This document shows, one piece after another, positions 26,931 through 35,197 of a DNA stretch of 64,000 nucleotides (position 1 is the stretch's first letter; each line of letters opens with the position of its first letter). Under the pieces are notes generated by a model. It was given only the letters and a program-made list of their open reading frames with translations. It searched no databases and was not told where the DNA came from. Both the position numbers and the translations under genes were made by a program. The stretch covers positions 426,838 to 490,837 of the forward strand of contig NZ_VTER01000002.1 of assembly GCF_008180445.1 (NCBI RefSeq), in the 5' to 3' direction. The stretch is from Bacillus_AB infantis_B. GTDB taxonomy: Bacteria; Bacillota; Bacilli; Bacillales; Cytobacillaceae.

Positions 26931-27473
26931 CTATGGAAGGTCAACGAGGAAAGCAGCTTCCGAAAGGGCCTGTTCTGCAGCATCCAGAATTGCCTCAGAA
27001 GGAGCGGTGATGGTATGGAGGTGAAAGCCTCCGGTAAGCTCTGAGAGGAAGGAAGCATTCGTTTTCCTGATTTTTTCCAAAAACTGTTTGACTTCCCGCC
27101 GGTTGGACACCATGATGGATGCTGTGAGGTCCCCATATACAGGATGCTCAATCTTCACATCCTTAACAGTTGCCCCGTGGTCTACAAGCAGATTCAGCTC
27201 CTCTTCTGTCTTGTCTGGAGAGTGGGAGCATGCGACCGTCCGTTCGAACAGCTGGGCGGGAGGGACCTGCTGAAGATAGAGGTATCCCTGGCTGGTGGCA
27301 ATGATCGGCTCATTCTTTGCCTTAAGAAGCGTGATATCGCCGACGATGACCTGCCTGCTGACATTCGCTTTTCTGGCAAGCTCGCTCCCTGTGACTGGCT
27401 CCTGGCGGGATTTCAGGAGATCCAGCAGCATAGAGCGCCGTTCATCCCCCAGAACTTTTTTCTGTCCGTTCAT
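26931..27473 (-). CDS. niaR: NAD biosynthesis repressor NiaR (YrxA)
   Basis: 180-residue niacin-responsive repressor. The N-terminal winged helix (about 10-65, with TGSELARKANVSRQVIVGD) is followed by the C-terminal 3H domain, named for three conserved histidines (VDHGATVKDVKIEHPVYGDL and GGFHLHTI). The start ATG 27473 has TAGGAGAG upstream; an in-frame extension to 27491 lacks one. It lies downstream of nifS on the minus strand and presumably controls both that pair and the divergent nadBCA genes through the palindrome at 28761. Length equals the B. subtilis protein. Confidence 0.93.
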   Translation of the reverse strand: MNGQKKVLGDERRSMLLDLLKSRQEPVTGSELARKANVSRQVIVGDITLLKAKNEPIIATSQGYLYLQQVPPAQLFERTVACSHSPDKTEEELNLLVDHGATVKDVKIEHPVYGDLTASIMVSNRREVKQFLEKIRKTNASFLSELTGGFHLHTITAPSEAILDAAEQALSEAAFLVDLP

Positions 27474-27535
27474 ACAAAACTCTCCTAACACCTTTTATAA
27501 TGAACCATTTTAACACAGCATTTTCCTGAAAGCGA

Positions 27536-28693
27536 TCAATCAGCGGCACGCTTATGCCGGCTGTAATTCCTGATGATGCCGGCAATTGTGCTGCCAAGTT
27601 CTCTGATTTCCTCAAAGGAAGAATCCCGCCCAAAGGAAATACGGATAAATTCCTTTGCTGCAGCATCTTCTATCCCCATCGCCTTCATGGTCTTGGAAGG
27701 AATCTGCATGCCTGTCTGGCAGGCGCTTCCTGTTGATATCGCAAATCCTCTCCGATTGCATTCGAGCATCACCCATTGTCCTTCAATCCCGCTGATCCCA
27801 AGACCGACCGTAGAGGCAAGCTGCTCCCCGGGAAAGCCGGAACCATATACCGTAATAGGGAGGTCCGCCTCTTTCAGCACGGCAAGAAATTCTTTCCTCT
27901 GCCTTTCAGCAAGCGCCGAAAAGTCAGCCAAGGAGCGGTATGCCTTGCCTGCGGCTTCTGTCATAGCCGCTATCCCTGGGACATTTACAGTGCCTGGCCT
28001 GAAACCATTCTCATGCGCACTGCCTGGATAATAAGGCTTCCAGGAAAGATCGGGTCTGATGTATACAGCTCCAACCCCTTTAGGTCCGCAAAATTTGTGG
28101 GCAGAAATTGAAAGGCTGTCGACATGTCCAAGAATGCCGGCCAGCTCTATTTTCCCAAAAGAATGGACCATATCGCTGTGCAGCAGAATTCCATTATTCC
28201 GGCAAAGAGCGCTTATTTCCATCATTGGCTGGATGGTCCCGATTTCGGAATTGCTGTGCTGGATGACAGCCAGCACTGTATCTTCCCTTATGGCAGCTTC
28301 AAAGTCGGAAATTCTGATTCTTCCTTTTTCATCAAAAGGCAGGAGAGTTATATCACAGCCTTCATCCTGAAGCCGCCTGAGTGTACTGTGGACAGAAGAA
28401 TGCTCTGCCTTGCCTGCTATGATGTGCTTTCCTTTCTTTTCTGCAGCAGAAAGCAGTGCATGGATGGCAAGGAAATTCCCCTCGCTTCCCCCGCTTGTAA
28501 AAAAAATCCCTTCTTTATCGGCACCGAGCACGAGTGACAGCTGGGAACGGCAGCTTTCGAGAAGGGAAGCTGCCCGGCTGCCGGTGTCGTGCAGGCTGCC
28601 TGTATTGCCGAAATATTCCCCGGCCGCTTTCACAAATACATTTGCCGCATCCTGATCTAATGGAGACGTCGCAGCATAATCAAAATATTTCAT
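27536..28693 (-). CDS. nifS: Cysteine desulfurase NifS-type, for NadA
   Basis: 385-residue PLP-dependent class-V aminotransferase-fold enzyme that takes sulfur from cysteine. The PLP lysine is in ISAHKFCGPKG and the persulfide cysteine in STGSACQTG. It is divergent from nadBCA and upstream of niaR. In B. subtilis the equivalent NifS supplies the NadA iron-sulfur cluster and is a NAD-pathway gene, which fits this context better than general Fe-S assembly. Minus-strand start ATG is at 28693. Confidence 0.92.
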   Translation of the reverse strand: MKYFDYAATSPLDQDAANVFVKAAGEYFGNTGSLHDTGSRAASLLESCRSQLSLVLGADKEGIFFTSGGSEGNFLAIHALLSAAEKKGKHIIAGKAEHSSVHSTLRRLQDEGCDITLLPFDEKGRIRISDFEAAIREDTVLAVIQHSNSEIGTIQPMMEISALCRNNGILLHSDMVHSFGKIELAGILGHVDSLSISAHKFCGPKGVGAVYIRPDLSWKPYYPGSAHENGFRPGTVNVPGIAAMTEAAGKAYRSLADFSALAERQRKEFLAVLKEADLPITVYGSGFPGEQLASTVGLGISGIEGQWVMLECNRRGFAISTGSACQTGMQIPSKTMKAMGIEDAAAKEFIRISFGRDSSFEEIRELGSTIAGIIRNYSRHKRAAD

Positions 28694-28731
28694 CGTAAAC
28701 CAGCTTCCAATCTATGAATATTAAAAATCAC

Positions 28732-28759
28732 TTGTCATAAGTTTAAATCTATGTAAATA
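28732..28759 (+). promoter_or_regulatory. Probable nadBCA promoter
   Basis: TTGTCA (28732-28737), a 16-bp spacer, and TAAATA (28754-28759), immediately upstream of the NiaR-type palindrome. A repressor bound there would cover the transcription start. Confidence 0.5.
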
Positions 28760-28760
28760 T

Positions 28761-28776
28761 AGGTGTCAAGACACCT
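28761..28776. promoter_or_regulatory. Probable NiaR operator
   Basis: Perfect palindrome AGGTGTC-AA-GACACCT in the 104-bp region between divergent nifS and nadB. The minus strand reads TTGACA inside it, so it may also overlap the -35 of nifS. NiaR sites in Bacillaceae are palindromes of this general form. The assignment rests on symmetry, location and the linked niaR gene. Confidence 0.75.
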
Positions 28777-28797
28777 GTAAAACAGGAGGAAGAAAAA

Positions 28798-30384
28798 ATG
28801 GCAAATCGCACCGATGTGATTATCATTGGAAGCGGTGTGGCGGCTTTGCAAATGGCAAAGGAGCTAAGCCGTGATATGAATGTGATTATTTTCACAAAAT
28901 CTAAAGCGACAGATAGCAATTCTTATATGGCCCAGGGCGGCATAGCGGCAGCTCTTGGCAGCAAGGACAGCCCTTCTCTTCACTTGAAAGACACATTGGA
29001 AGCAGGCCGCTGGCATAATGACGAGAAGGCAGCAAGGCGTATGACAGAAGCCGCTCCCGGATTGATCAATGAACTGCTTGCATCCGGTTGTTCATTCGAC
29101 AGAAGTACAGCCGGGGAGCTTCTCCTGGGAATGGAAGGGGCACACCGGGAAAAAAGGATTGTCCATGGAGGCGGCGATGCAACAGGAAAAAAGCTGATAG
29201 CGTTTTTACTGGCACAAACTACTGAAAAAACTTTGATCATTGAAGACTTTTTTGTCTATGATCTTCTGACAAATGATTCCGGCTGCTATGGGGTGAGAGG
29301 CATAGGGCAGGATGGGAAACAGGCTGATTTTTACGCAAATCACATTGTGCTGGCAACAGGGGGCTGCGGCCAGCTGTACAGTTATACCTCCAACGCCGCA
29401 GCTGTCACGGGGGACGGAATCGCCTTGGCATACAGGGCCGGGGCAGAGGTTGCAGATATGGAGTTTATTCAATTTCATCCAACATTATTGTCAATCGGCG
29501 GAAAAGGCGCAGGCCTGATCTCTGAAGCTGTGAGGGGAGAAGGGGCAAGGCTTGTCACAGCTGATGGACGCGCGATCATGGAGAACGTCCACCCTATGAA
29601 GGATCTGGCTCCGCGCCATATTGTGTCGCAAACCATTTTCGAGTATATAAATAGCGGAACTGACATTTTTCTTGATATTACCTCTATCGGGAATTTCGCT
29701 TCCCGGTTCCCGACAATAACGGAGATGTGCAGGGAAAACGGGATATCCCTGAAGCGGGGGCTTTTGCCGGTCATTCCCGGCAGCCACTTCCTGATGGGCG
29801 GAATCAGGACCGATCTGGAAGGCAGGACATCAGTCAGCGGCCTTTATGCCATAGGAGAGGCTGCCTGTACAGGTGTCCATGGGGCGAACCGGCTGGCGAG
29901 CAATTCTTTGCTCGAAGGACTTTATTTTGGAAGGCAGCTTGCCCGATATATCTTATCATGCCGGGTGCAGCGCAATGAGGCGGGATCCAGGAGCATAGAG
30001 ACAGACGAATCCCGCCCTTTGCCATACCTGCCCGATATCGAGGAAATAAAAGAGCACATGATGATGAATGCCGGGATTGTCCGGACCGCCTCCGGCCTTC
30101 TTGCACAAAGGGAATGGCTGCAGGGATTTGGAGCGGAAAAGTGGGTCAGCGCTTCGCTTGAAGGATATCGCCGGGAGGATATGAAGGTTATCTTCATGCT
30201 GATTGCCTCATGGCTCATCACAGAAGCGGCCTTAAAAAGGACCGAAAGCCGCGGAGGGCATTTCCGCAGCGACTTTCCATTTGAGGATGACCAGAAATGG
30301 CTGAGAGTACAAATAATCCAGCAGAAAGATCAAAAAGAAGAGGATGGGGAAAATGAACAGATTAAAGCTGCGGCTGCTACTTGA
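28798..30384 (+). CDS. nadB: L-aspartate oxidase
   Basis: 528-residue FAD enzyme that oxidises L-aspartate to iminoaspartate, the first step of de novo NAD synthesis. It has the Rossmann FAD motif (IIIGSGVAALQMAKEL), the substrate segment SNSYMAQGGIAAAL, the HGGGDATG and EFIQFHPTLL motifs and the C-terminal helical domain. ATG 28798 has AGGAGGAAG upstream. The 3' end overlaps nadC by 32 bp. Confidence 0.96.
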   Translation: MANRTDVIIIGSGVAALQMAKELSRDMNVIIFTKSKATDSNSYMAQGGIAAALGSKDSPSLHLKDTLEAGRWHNDEKAARRMTEAAPGLINELLASGCSFDRSTAGELLLGMEGAHREKRIVHGGGDATGKKLIAFLLAQTTEKTLIIEDFFVYDLLTNDSGCYGVRGIGQDGKQADFYANHIVLATGGCGQLYSYTSNAAAVTGDGIALAYRAGAEVADMEFIQFHPTLLSIGGKGAGLISEAVRGEGARLVTADGRAIMENVHPMKDLAPRHIVSQTIFEYINSGTDIFLDITSIGNFASRFPTITEMCRENGISLKRGLLPVIPGSHFLMGGIRTDLEGRTSVSGLYAIGEAACTGVHGANRLASNSLLEGLYFGRQLARYILSCRVQRNEAGSRSIETDESRPLPYLPDIEEIKEHMMMNAGIVRTASGLLAQREWLQGFGAEKWVSASLEGYRREDMKVIFMLIASWLITEAALKRTESRGGHFRSDFPFEDDQKWLRVQIIQQKDQKEEDGENEQIKAAAAT

Positions 30385-31204
30385 ACAATTTTTTCTTGAA
30401 GACATCGGGGACCGGGATGTTAGCAGTGAATTGATATTCGGGGAAGAAGAACTGGGGGAGATTGTATTTTTGGCAAAGGAAGATGGCATTTTCTGCGGAG
30501 CTGATATCCTTTTGACAGGCTTCCCTTTACTGGACAGCAGCATTGATATTGATTTAATCGCCAGGGACGGCGGGCAGATAAGAGCCGGCCAGACTCTTGC
30601 AAGGGTGAGCGGTCCGGTTCACAGCCTCTTGAAAGGGGAGCGTGTCATCCTGAATCTGCTGCAGCGGATGAGCGGGATTGCGACAAGGACAAATGAAGCC
30701 GTACAGTTAATGGCCGGAAGCCGCACGAGGGTCACGGATACAAGAAAAACGACCCCGGGCCTGAGGATGCTGGAGAAATATGCAGTCCGTACAGGCGGAG
30801 GCTTTAACCACCGGTATGGTTTGTATGATGCTGTCATGATCAAGGATAACCATATTTCCTTCGCAGGGGGCATTACAAACGCAGTCGAGGCGGTCAGGTC
30901 GAGACTTGGGCATATGGTGAAAATAGAGGTTGAAACAGAGACTAAAGAACAGGTGCTTGAGGCGGTCGAAGCGAAGGCGGATGTCATCATGTTTGATAAC
31001 CGGTCTCCCAAAGAAATCCTCGAATGGCTGCCGCTCGTCCCGGAAGCTATCACAACAGAGGCATCAGGCGGGATTACGATGGAGACACTTGCCCTTTATG
31101 GGGAAACAAATGTTGATTATGTTTCGCTAGGTTTTCTCACGCATTCTGTCAAATCGCTGGATATCAGTGTAAAAGTCAAAATGCTTCAGGAGGTAAAAGG
31201 ATGA
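30353..31204 (+). CDS. nadC: Nicotinate-nucleotide pyrophosphorylase (QPRTase)
   Basis: 283-residue type II phosphoribosyltransferase that converts quinolinate and PRPP to nicotinate mononucleotide. It shows the family core GERVILNLLQRMSGIAT, the phosphate-binding TRKTTPGLR and the EVETETKEQ strand. Start ATG 30353 is preferred to ATG 30344, which has its purine-rich site too close. It overlaps nadB by 32 bp and nadA by 4 bp (ATGA). Confidence 0.95.
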   Translation: MNRLKLRLLLEQFFLEDIGDRDVSSELIFGEEELGEIVFLAKEDGIFCGADILLTGFPLLDSSIDIDLIARDGGQIRAGQTLARVSGPVHSLLKGERVILNLLQRMSGIATRTNEAVQLMAGSRTRVTDTRKTTPGLRMLEKYAVRTGGGFNHRYGLYDAVMIKDNHISFAGGITNAVEAVRSRLGHMVKIEVETETKEQVLEAVEAKADVIMFDNRSPKEILEWLPLVPEAITTEASGGITMETLALYGETNVDYVSLGFLTHSVKSLDISVKVKMLQEVKG

Positions 31205-32307
31205 ATATTTTTGAGATAGCAGAGCAAGGGGCAAAGATGCTGCCGGAAAAATATAAAACAATGTCAGCGGAAGAGCTTGAGGAAAGGGTCCGGGCTGTAA
31301 AAAGCAGGCTTGGAAAGAAGCTCTTCATCCCCGGACATCATTATCAGAAAGATGAAGTCATCCAATTTGCCGACGCTACCGGAGATTCGCTGAAGCTTGC
31401 CCAGCTGTCTGCTGAGAATAAAGACGCAGAGCATATTGTCTTCTGCGGGGTCCATTTTATGGCTGAGACAGCGGATATCCTGACTACAGAAAGTCAGAAG
31501 GTCTATCTGCCTGATATGAGGGCTGGCTGTTCCATGGCTGATATGGCCGATATCCGCCAGACTGAGAAAGCGTGGAGCCGGCTGTCTGCCATGTTCGGCG
31601 ATACAATGCTGCCCCTGACTTATGTAAATTCAACAGCCGTGATCAAAGCATTTGTAGGTGCACATGGAGGGGCCACCGTTACCTCGTCGAATGCAGAAGA
31701 AATGGTGGAGTGGGCGTTTACACAAAAAGAAAGGCTGCTTTTTCTGCCTGATCAGCATCTTGGGAGGAATACAGCCTTCAATCTAGCTGTCCCGCTTGAC
31801 AGAATGGCCGTCTGGAATCCCATCTCTGAAATTCTTGAATACGAAGGCAATCTGGAGGAAGTAAAGGTTATCCTTTGGAAAGGGCACTGTTCTGTCCACG
31901 AAAACTTTACGTTGGCAAACATCGAGCAGGTCAGGGCAGACTATCCTGGCATGAAGATCATCGTGCATCCTGAATGCCGGAGAGAGGTAGTCGAACGATC
32001 TGACTTTGCCGGATCAACCAATTACATCATCCAGGCAATCGAAAAGTCTGCTCCGGGGACCCAGTGGGCGATCGGGACCGAAATGAATCTTGTGAACAGG
32101 ATCATCCAATCCCATCCGGACAAAAAGATCATCTCCCTCAACCCGAATATGTGCCCCTGCCTGACCATGAACAGAATCGACCTTCCGCATTTGGTCTGGT
32201 CGCTTGAGATGGCGGCGGAAGGAAATGCCGTGAACAGGATCACAGTTTCGGAGCCCCATGCTTCCAATGCAAGGCTTGCCCTTGAGAGGATGCTTGCACG
32301 GTCCTGA
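31201..32307 (+). CDS. nadA: Quinolinate synthase
   Basis: 368-residue [4Fe-4S] enzyme that joins iminoaspartate and dihydroxyacetone phosphate to quinolinate. Candidate cluster cysteines are in FCGVHFMAE/RAGCSMADM, HPECRREV and the NPNMCPCLTM motif near the C-terminus. This C-terminal CxC form is as in B. subtilis NadA. The neighbouring nifS product probably supplies the cluster sulfur. It overlaps nadC by 4 bp. Confidence 0.96.
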   Translation: MNIFEIAEQGAKMLPEKYKTMSAEELEERVRAVKSRLGKKLFIPGHHYQKDEVIQFADATGDSLKLAQLSAENKDAEHIVFCGVHFMAETADILTTESQKVYLPDMRAGCSMADMADIRQTEKAWSRLSAMFGDTMLPLTYVNSTAVIKAFVGAHGGATVTSSNAEEMVEWAFTQKERLLFLPDQHLGRNTAFNLAVPLDRMAVWNPISEILEYEGNLEEVKVILWKGHCSVHENFTLANIEQVRADYPGMKIIVHPECRREVVERSDFAGSTNYIIQAIEKSAPGTQWAIGTEMNLVNRIIQSHPDKKIISLNPNMCPCLTMNRIDLPHLVWSLEMAAEGNAVNRITVSEPHASNARLALERMLARS

Positions 32308-32323
32308 CCTTTTTTTTAAAATA

Positions 32324-32385
32324 GGCTGTATTAGTATACCTTGTTGATTTTGGGCTCATTCGTGTAAAACAATGTTTAACAAACC
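32324..32385 (+). repeat. Dispersed palindromic repeat, copy 3 (internally deleted)
   Basis: 62-bp copy that keeps the left end (GGCTGTATTAGTATACC), the left arm TTGTTGATTTTGGGCTCATT and the right terminus (AATGTTTAACAAACC), but lacks the whole right arm. It lies 17 bp after nadA. The rest of the 327-bp gap to safA holds a hairpin at 32421-32485 and the safA ribosome site. Confidence 0.75.
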
Positions 32386-32420
32386 AAAAAGTAAAATAAA
32401 TAAATATCTGAGCTTTTCAG

Positions 32421-32495
32421 CAGTCCCTCTTCTTCCTTGTTATATGGCAAGCCTGCCATTCATATCATTGAAGACGAAGGGACTGTTTTATTTTG
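32421..32495 (+). terminator. Possible terminator of the nad operon
   Basis: CAGTCCCT (32421-32428) pairs with AGGGACTG (32478-32485) across a long loop that contains a smaller inverted pair, followed by TTTTATTTTG. The loop is long for a simple terminator, so confidence is limited. Confidence 0.4.
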
Positions 32496-32634
32496 TTTCT
32501 CAATTGATTATGGCACCGCTGCAAGGCTCGAGGCGCAAAGTTTATTGGAACCGCATAAGTTTTTTTGATAATGATTAGCAATTTGCCCATTCCGTCATAC
32601 AATGTATGGACTTATGCATAGGAGGGATATCAGA

Positions 32635-34137
32635 GTGAAGATCCATATCGTACAGAAAGGGGATACTCTTTGGAAGATCGCCAAGAAGTACGGCGTGAAC
32701 TTTGAAGAGCTGAAGATGATGAATTCGCAGCTCAGCAACCCTGATATGATTATGCCCGGGATGAAGATAAAAGTTCCTACAGCAGGGGGAAGTATAAAGA
32801 AAGAAGCCCCGATGGGAATGTCTCCTGAAGCAAAAATCAATATGGGCGCGAAGAAGGAAATGCCAAAAACAGAGCATCCTTTTGCAAAAGAAAAGCCAAT
32901 GCAGGCTGTGGAAGCGCCGCAGCCAAAGAAAGAAGCACCAAAGCCGCAGGTGACGGCTCCAAAGATGGAACAGCCGAAAGCACCTTTTGTTCCAAAAATG
33001 CCGCAGCCGATCATTCCGGATATTGATATCAACAATTACTATATGATGAACATGCCTGCCCCTAAACCGCAGCCAAAACCAAAGGCCATGCCGAAACAGG
33101 AATACAAGCCGAAGCCGATGGAAGAGCCGGCAGCCCAGATGCCGATCACCATGCCAAAGCAGCAGCCGCAGCTGCCGCCGAAGCCAATGAATATCCTTCC
33201 CGGCATTAAACCGGCTGGTGAAGAAAGCCCTGAGATGGAAAGTCCAGAAACAGCGCAGTTGCCGCTGCAAGGAGGTTATAAACAGCCTATGTACCCTTAT
33301 CAGCCAAACTATTATCAAGGATCTCCGGTGAACCCGGGGCATGGTTATCAGCAGCCTGGCCATTATCCTCAGGTTCAGGGGGCTTCCATGCCATACCAGC
33401 AGCAGATGCCATACGGCATGATGCCTGGAATGGAAGGTGCCGGCCAGATGCAGCACCATTATGAAGAATCTTCATCTTTTATGCCTATGGCAAACACAAA
33501 TCCGATGTATGCCCAGCATTCAGGTGTAATGGGAATGTCAGATCATCAGCAGCAGCTTCCATTATCGCCTATGTCCCAGCAGCAGCTTCCGCTCCAGCCG
33601 ACCCAGACCATGCCTGCCATGCAGCAGCAGTATCCATATCCTCCATACCCAGCCTGCCTTCACCCGGTTTCACCGGTAATGCCTGGCCCTGGCTACGGTG
33701 CCTGTGAACCGGGGATGCCATTCGGATATCCTCAGCAGCCTATGGTACAGGGAGCGATGGAGGGATATGAGTCTCCTTCTATGGCCCAGATGCCATTAAT
33801 GCCTTCGCAAAGCCAAATGCCGCTCATGCCTTCTGAAGCCCAGATGCCGCTCATGCCTCAGCAGGGCGTCCAGGGGATGTCTGATGACTGCGGATGCGGC
33901 TCAGGCCAGCCGCAGATGATGCCGGGCATGCACCATGGTATGCAGCCAGGAATGCATCATATGGGGATGGGCATGCCGCAAATGGGCTATGGAGCCCCAT
34001 ACCAGCCTCAGTATGGACAGCAGATGGGCTTCGGCCAATCGCCATACATGGGCCAGCCGCAGGGATATGGCCCGATGGGCGGCCAGGCATTCGGAATGCC
34101 GCGCTTTGACGATGAAAGCTATGAATTTAATGGTTAA
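32635..34137 (+). CDS. safA: Spore coat morphogenetic protein SafA
   Basis: 500-residue inner-coat organiser. An N-terminal LysM domain (about 1-48, HIVQKGDTLWKIAKKYGVNF...) would bind forespore peptidoglycan. It is followed by a Lys/Pro/Glu-rich linker and a long Met/Pro/Gln/Gly/Tyr-rich tail of low complexity. B. subtilis SafA has the same N-terminal LysM layout, whereas SpoVID has LysM at the C-terminus. The start is GTG 32635 with AGGAGGG; the upstream in-frame ATG 32602 lacks a site. The tail contains short tandem repeats (33787-33867). It follows nadA as in B. subtilis. Confidence 0.9.
   Translation: MKIHIVQKGDTLWKIAKKYGVNFEELKMMNSQLSNPDMIMPGMKIKVPTAGGSIKKEAPMGMSPEAKINMGAKKEMPKTEHPFAKEKPMQAVEAPQPKKEAPKPQVTAPKMEQPKAPFVPKMPQPIIPDIDINNYYMMNMPAPKPQPKPKAMPKQEYKPKPMEEPAAQMPITMPKQQPQLPPKPMNILPGIKPAGEESPEMESPETAQLPLQGGYKQPMYPYQPNYYQGSPVNPGHGYQQPGHYPQVQGASMPYQQQMPYGMMPGMEGAGQMQHHYEESSSFMPMANTNPMYAQHSGVMGMSDHQQQLPLSPMSQQQLPLQPTQTMPAMQQQYPYPPYPACLHPVSPVMPGPGYGACEPGMPFGYPQQPMVQGAMEGYESPSMAQMPLMPSQSQMPLMPSEAQMPLMPQQGVQGMSDDCGCGSGQPQMMPGMHHGMQPGMHHMGMGMPQMGYGAPYQPQYGQQMGFGQSPYMGQPQGYGPMGGQAFGMPRFDDESYEFNG
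33787..33867 (+). repeat. 27-bp x3 tandem repeat inside safA
   Basis: Three consecutive 27-bp units encode QMPLMPSQS, QMPLMPSEA and QMPLMPQQG. The third is imperfect at its end. Such in-frame repeats can expand or contract without a frameshift. Confidence 0.8.
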
Positions 34138-35110
34138 AAGCTGGGGAGACGATTCTTATTGCAATCGTCTCCTCTCCTATTTGCGCCAAATCCTCCCTTT
34201 TCCCGTTAAAGAACTCTCACCGGTCAGAAACAATGTCATGCTGATTGATACAGGGCAGGACATGTATGTGGTGAAAGGGTATTCCTCTTATCAGCAGCTT
34301 AAAATCCAGGAGGCCTTCACCTCTTCCCTCAAAAAAGAAGGTTTTGATTCTGCCTGCAGCTTTGAAACAGTGTCTTCCGTCCAGCCGCTTTATGATGGGA
34401 AGTACTACTATGGAGTCATGAAATACATTGTCCCGGGTGACTCTTTTTCTTATCATCATGAAGCTGACCGCATCGCCGGACTTGAACTGTTGAGCCGGTA
34501 CCATCAAACAGCAGCGAAGGTGGCCGGACGCTATGAGCGTGTCCTGCCGCGTTTCAGGCAGATTGAAAAATGGCGTGAAAGGGCAGCGCTCTTTTTGAAT
34601 AATCAGCCAGTGGTTAAATTTTTCGTCCAGAAAGAAATGATTGAAGAGATGATGAGCTGGGCGGACTGGTCCCTGAAAGGCATGGAGCGGGAAAAGGCAT
34701 TTTTCGAAGCTGAAAATGAAACAGTCCTTCATGGAGATGTGGCCTACCATAATTTTCTAAGGGATGAAACCGGTAAAGTCCATCTGATCGACTTTGATTT
34801 GATCAGCATCGGCGCAGTATGCATGGACTACCTTCAATATGCCAACCGGATCCTGCCGTTTATTGGCTGGTCTGCCGATGCGCTGGAGGAGTATGATGTT
34901 TTGTCTCCGTATCTCAGCAAAAAGGGATTTATTTATGCCCTGGCGTTTCCCTCCGACATTTTCCGGGAATGGAACAGATTAGTCAGAGAAAGGACGTACA
35001 ACGATCCTTATAAAACAAGGCTGCTGCTCGATATGACTGCAGGGCAGTTTACCGAAAGGAAGGCTTTTATCAAAGAGCTGATGGAGCTTGCGCAAGACCT
35101 GCCTGATTAG
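34121..35110 (+). CDS. CotS/YsxE/YutH-type spore-coat kinase-fold protein
   Basis: About 329 residues of the aminoglycoside-phosphotransferase fold found in spore-coat proteins CotS, YsxE and YutH. It has the N-terminal lobe (DTGQDMYVVKGYSS), the catalytic loop HGDVAYHNFL and metal motif LIDFDLISIG, then the helical C-lobe. Activity in the family is uncertain. The start is unclear: ATG 34121 and ATG 34130 overlap the end of safA and suggest coupling, while the first codons run through a hairpin at 34144-34172. A TTG at 34181 is an alternative. Placement after safA supports a coat role. I cannot name the exact paralogue. Confidence 0.8.
   Translation: MNLMVKSWGDDSYCNRLLSYLRQILPFPVKELSPVRNNVMLIDTGQDMYVVKGYSSYQQLKIQEAFTSSLKKEGFDSACSFETVSSVQPLYDGKYYYGVMKYIVPGDSFSYHHEADRIAGLELLSRYHQTAAKVAGRYERVLPRFRQIEKWRERAALFLNNQPVVKFFVQKEMIEEMMSWADWSLKGMEREKAFFEAENETVLHGDVAYHNFLRDETGKVHLIDFDLISIGAVCMDYLQYANRILPFIGWSADALEEYDVLSPYLSKKGFIYALAFPSDIFREWNRLVRERTYNDPYKTRLLLDMTAGQFTERKAFIKELMELAQDLPD
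34144..34172 (+). promoter_or_regulatory. Hairpin just after the safA stop
   Basis: Perfect 10-bp inverted repeat GGAGACGATT / AATCGTCTCC with a 9-nt loop, 6 bp past the safA stop and inside the 5' part of the next ORF. There is no T-run, so it is not a standard terminator. It may stabilise the safA mRNA end or modulate translation of the kinase-fold gene. Confidence 0.55.
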
Positions 35111-35197
35111 CTGGACAAAACTTTCAGGATGAAATCAAACCTTCGCCGGAAAGCTATTAAGGAGCACAGCTCAAAATTGGCGAAGGGGGTCAGCCGC

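Noticed and set aside
32575..33459. Long minus-strand ORF (294 codons) rich in His, Arg and Leu
   Set aside because: It is antisense to the Met/Pro/Gln-rich safA tail. Its composition is what the complement of such codons gives, and it has no family motif or ribosome site.
33935..34120. Long N-terminal extension of the kinase-fold gene inside safA
   Set aside because: It reads the safA tail in another frame and shows no similarity to the kinase-fold family.
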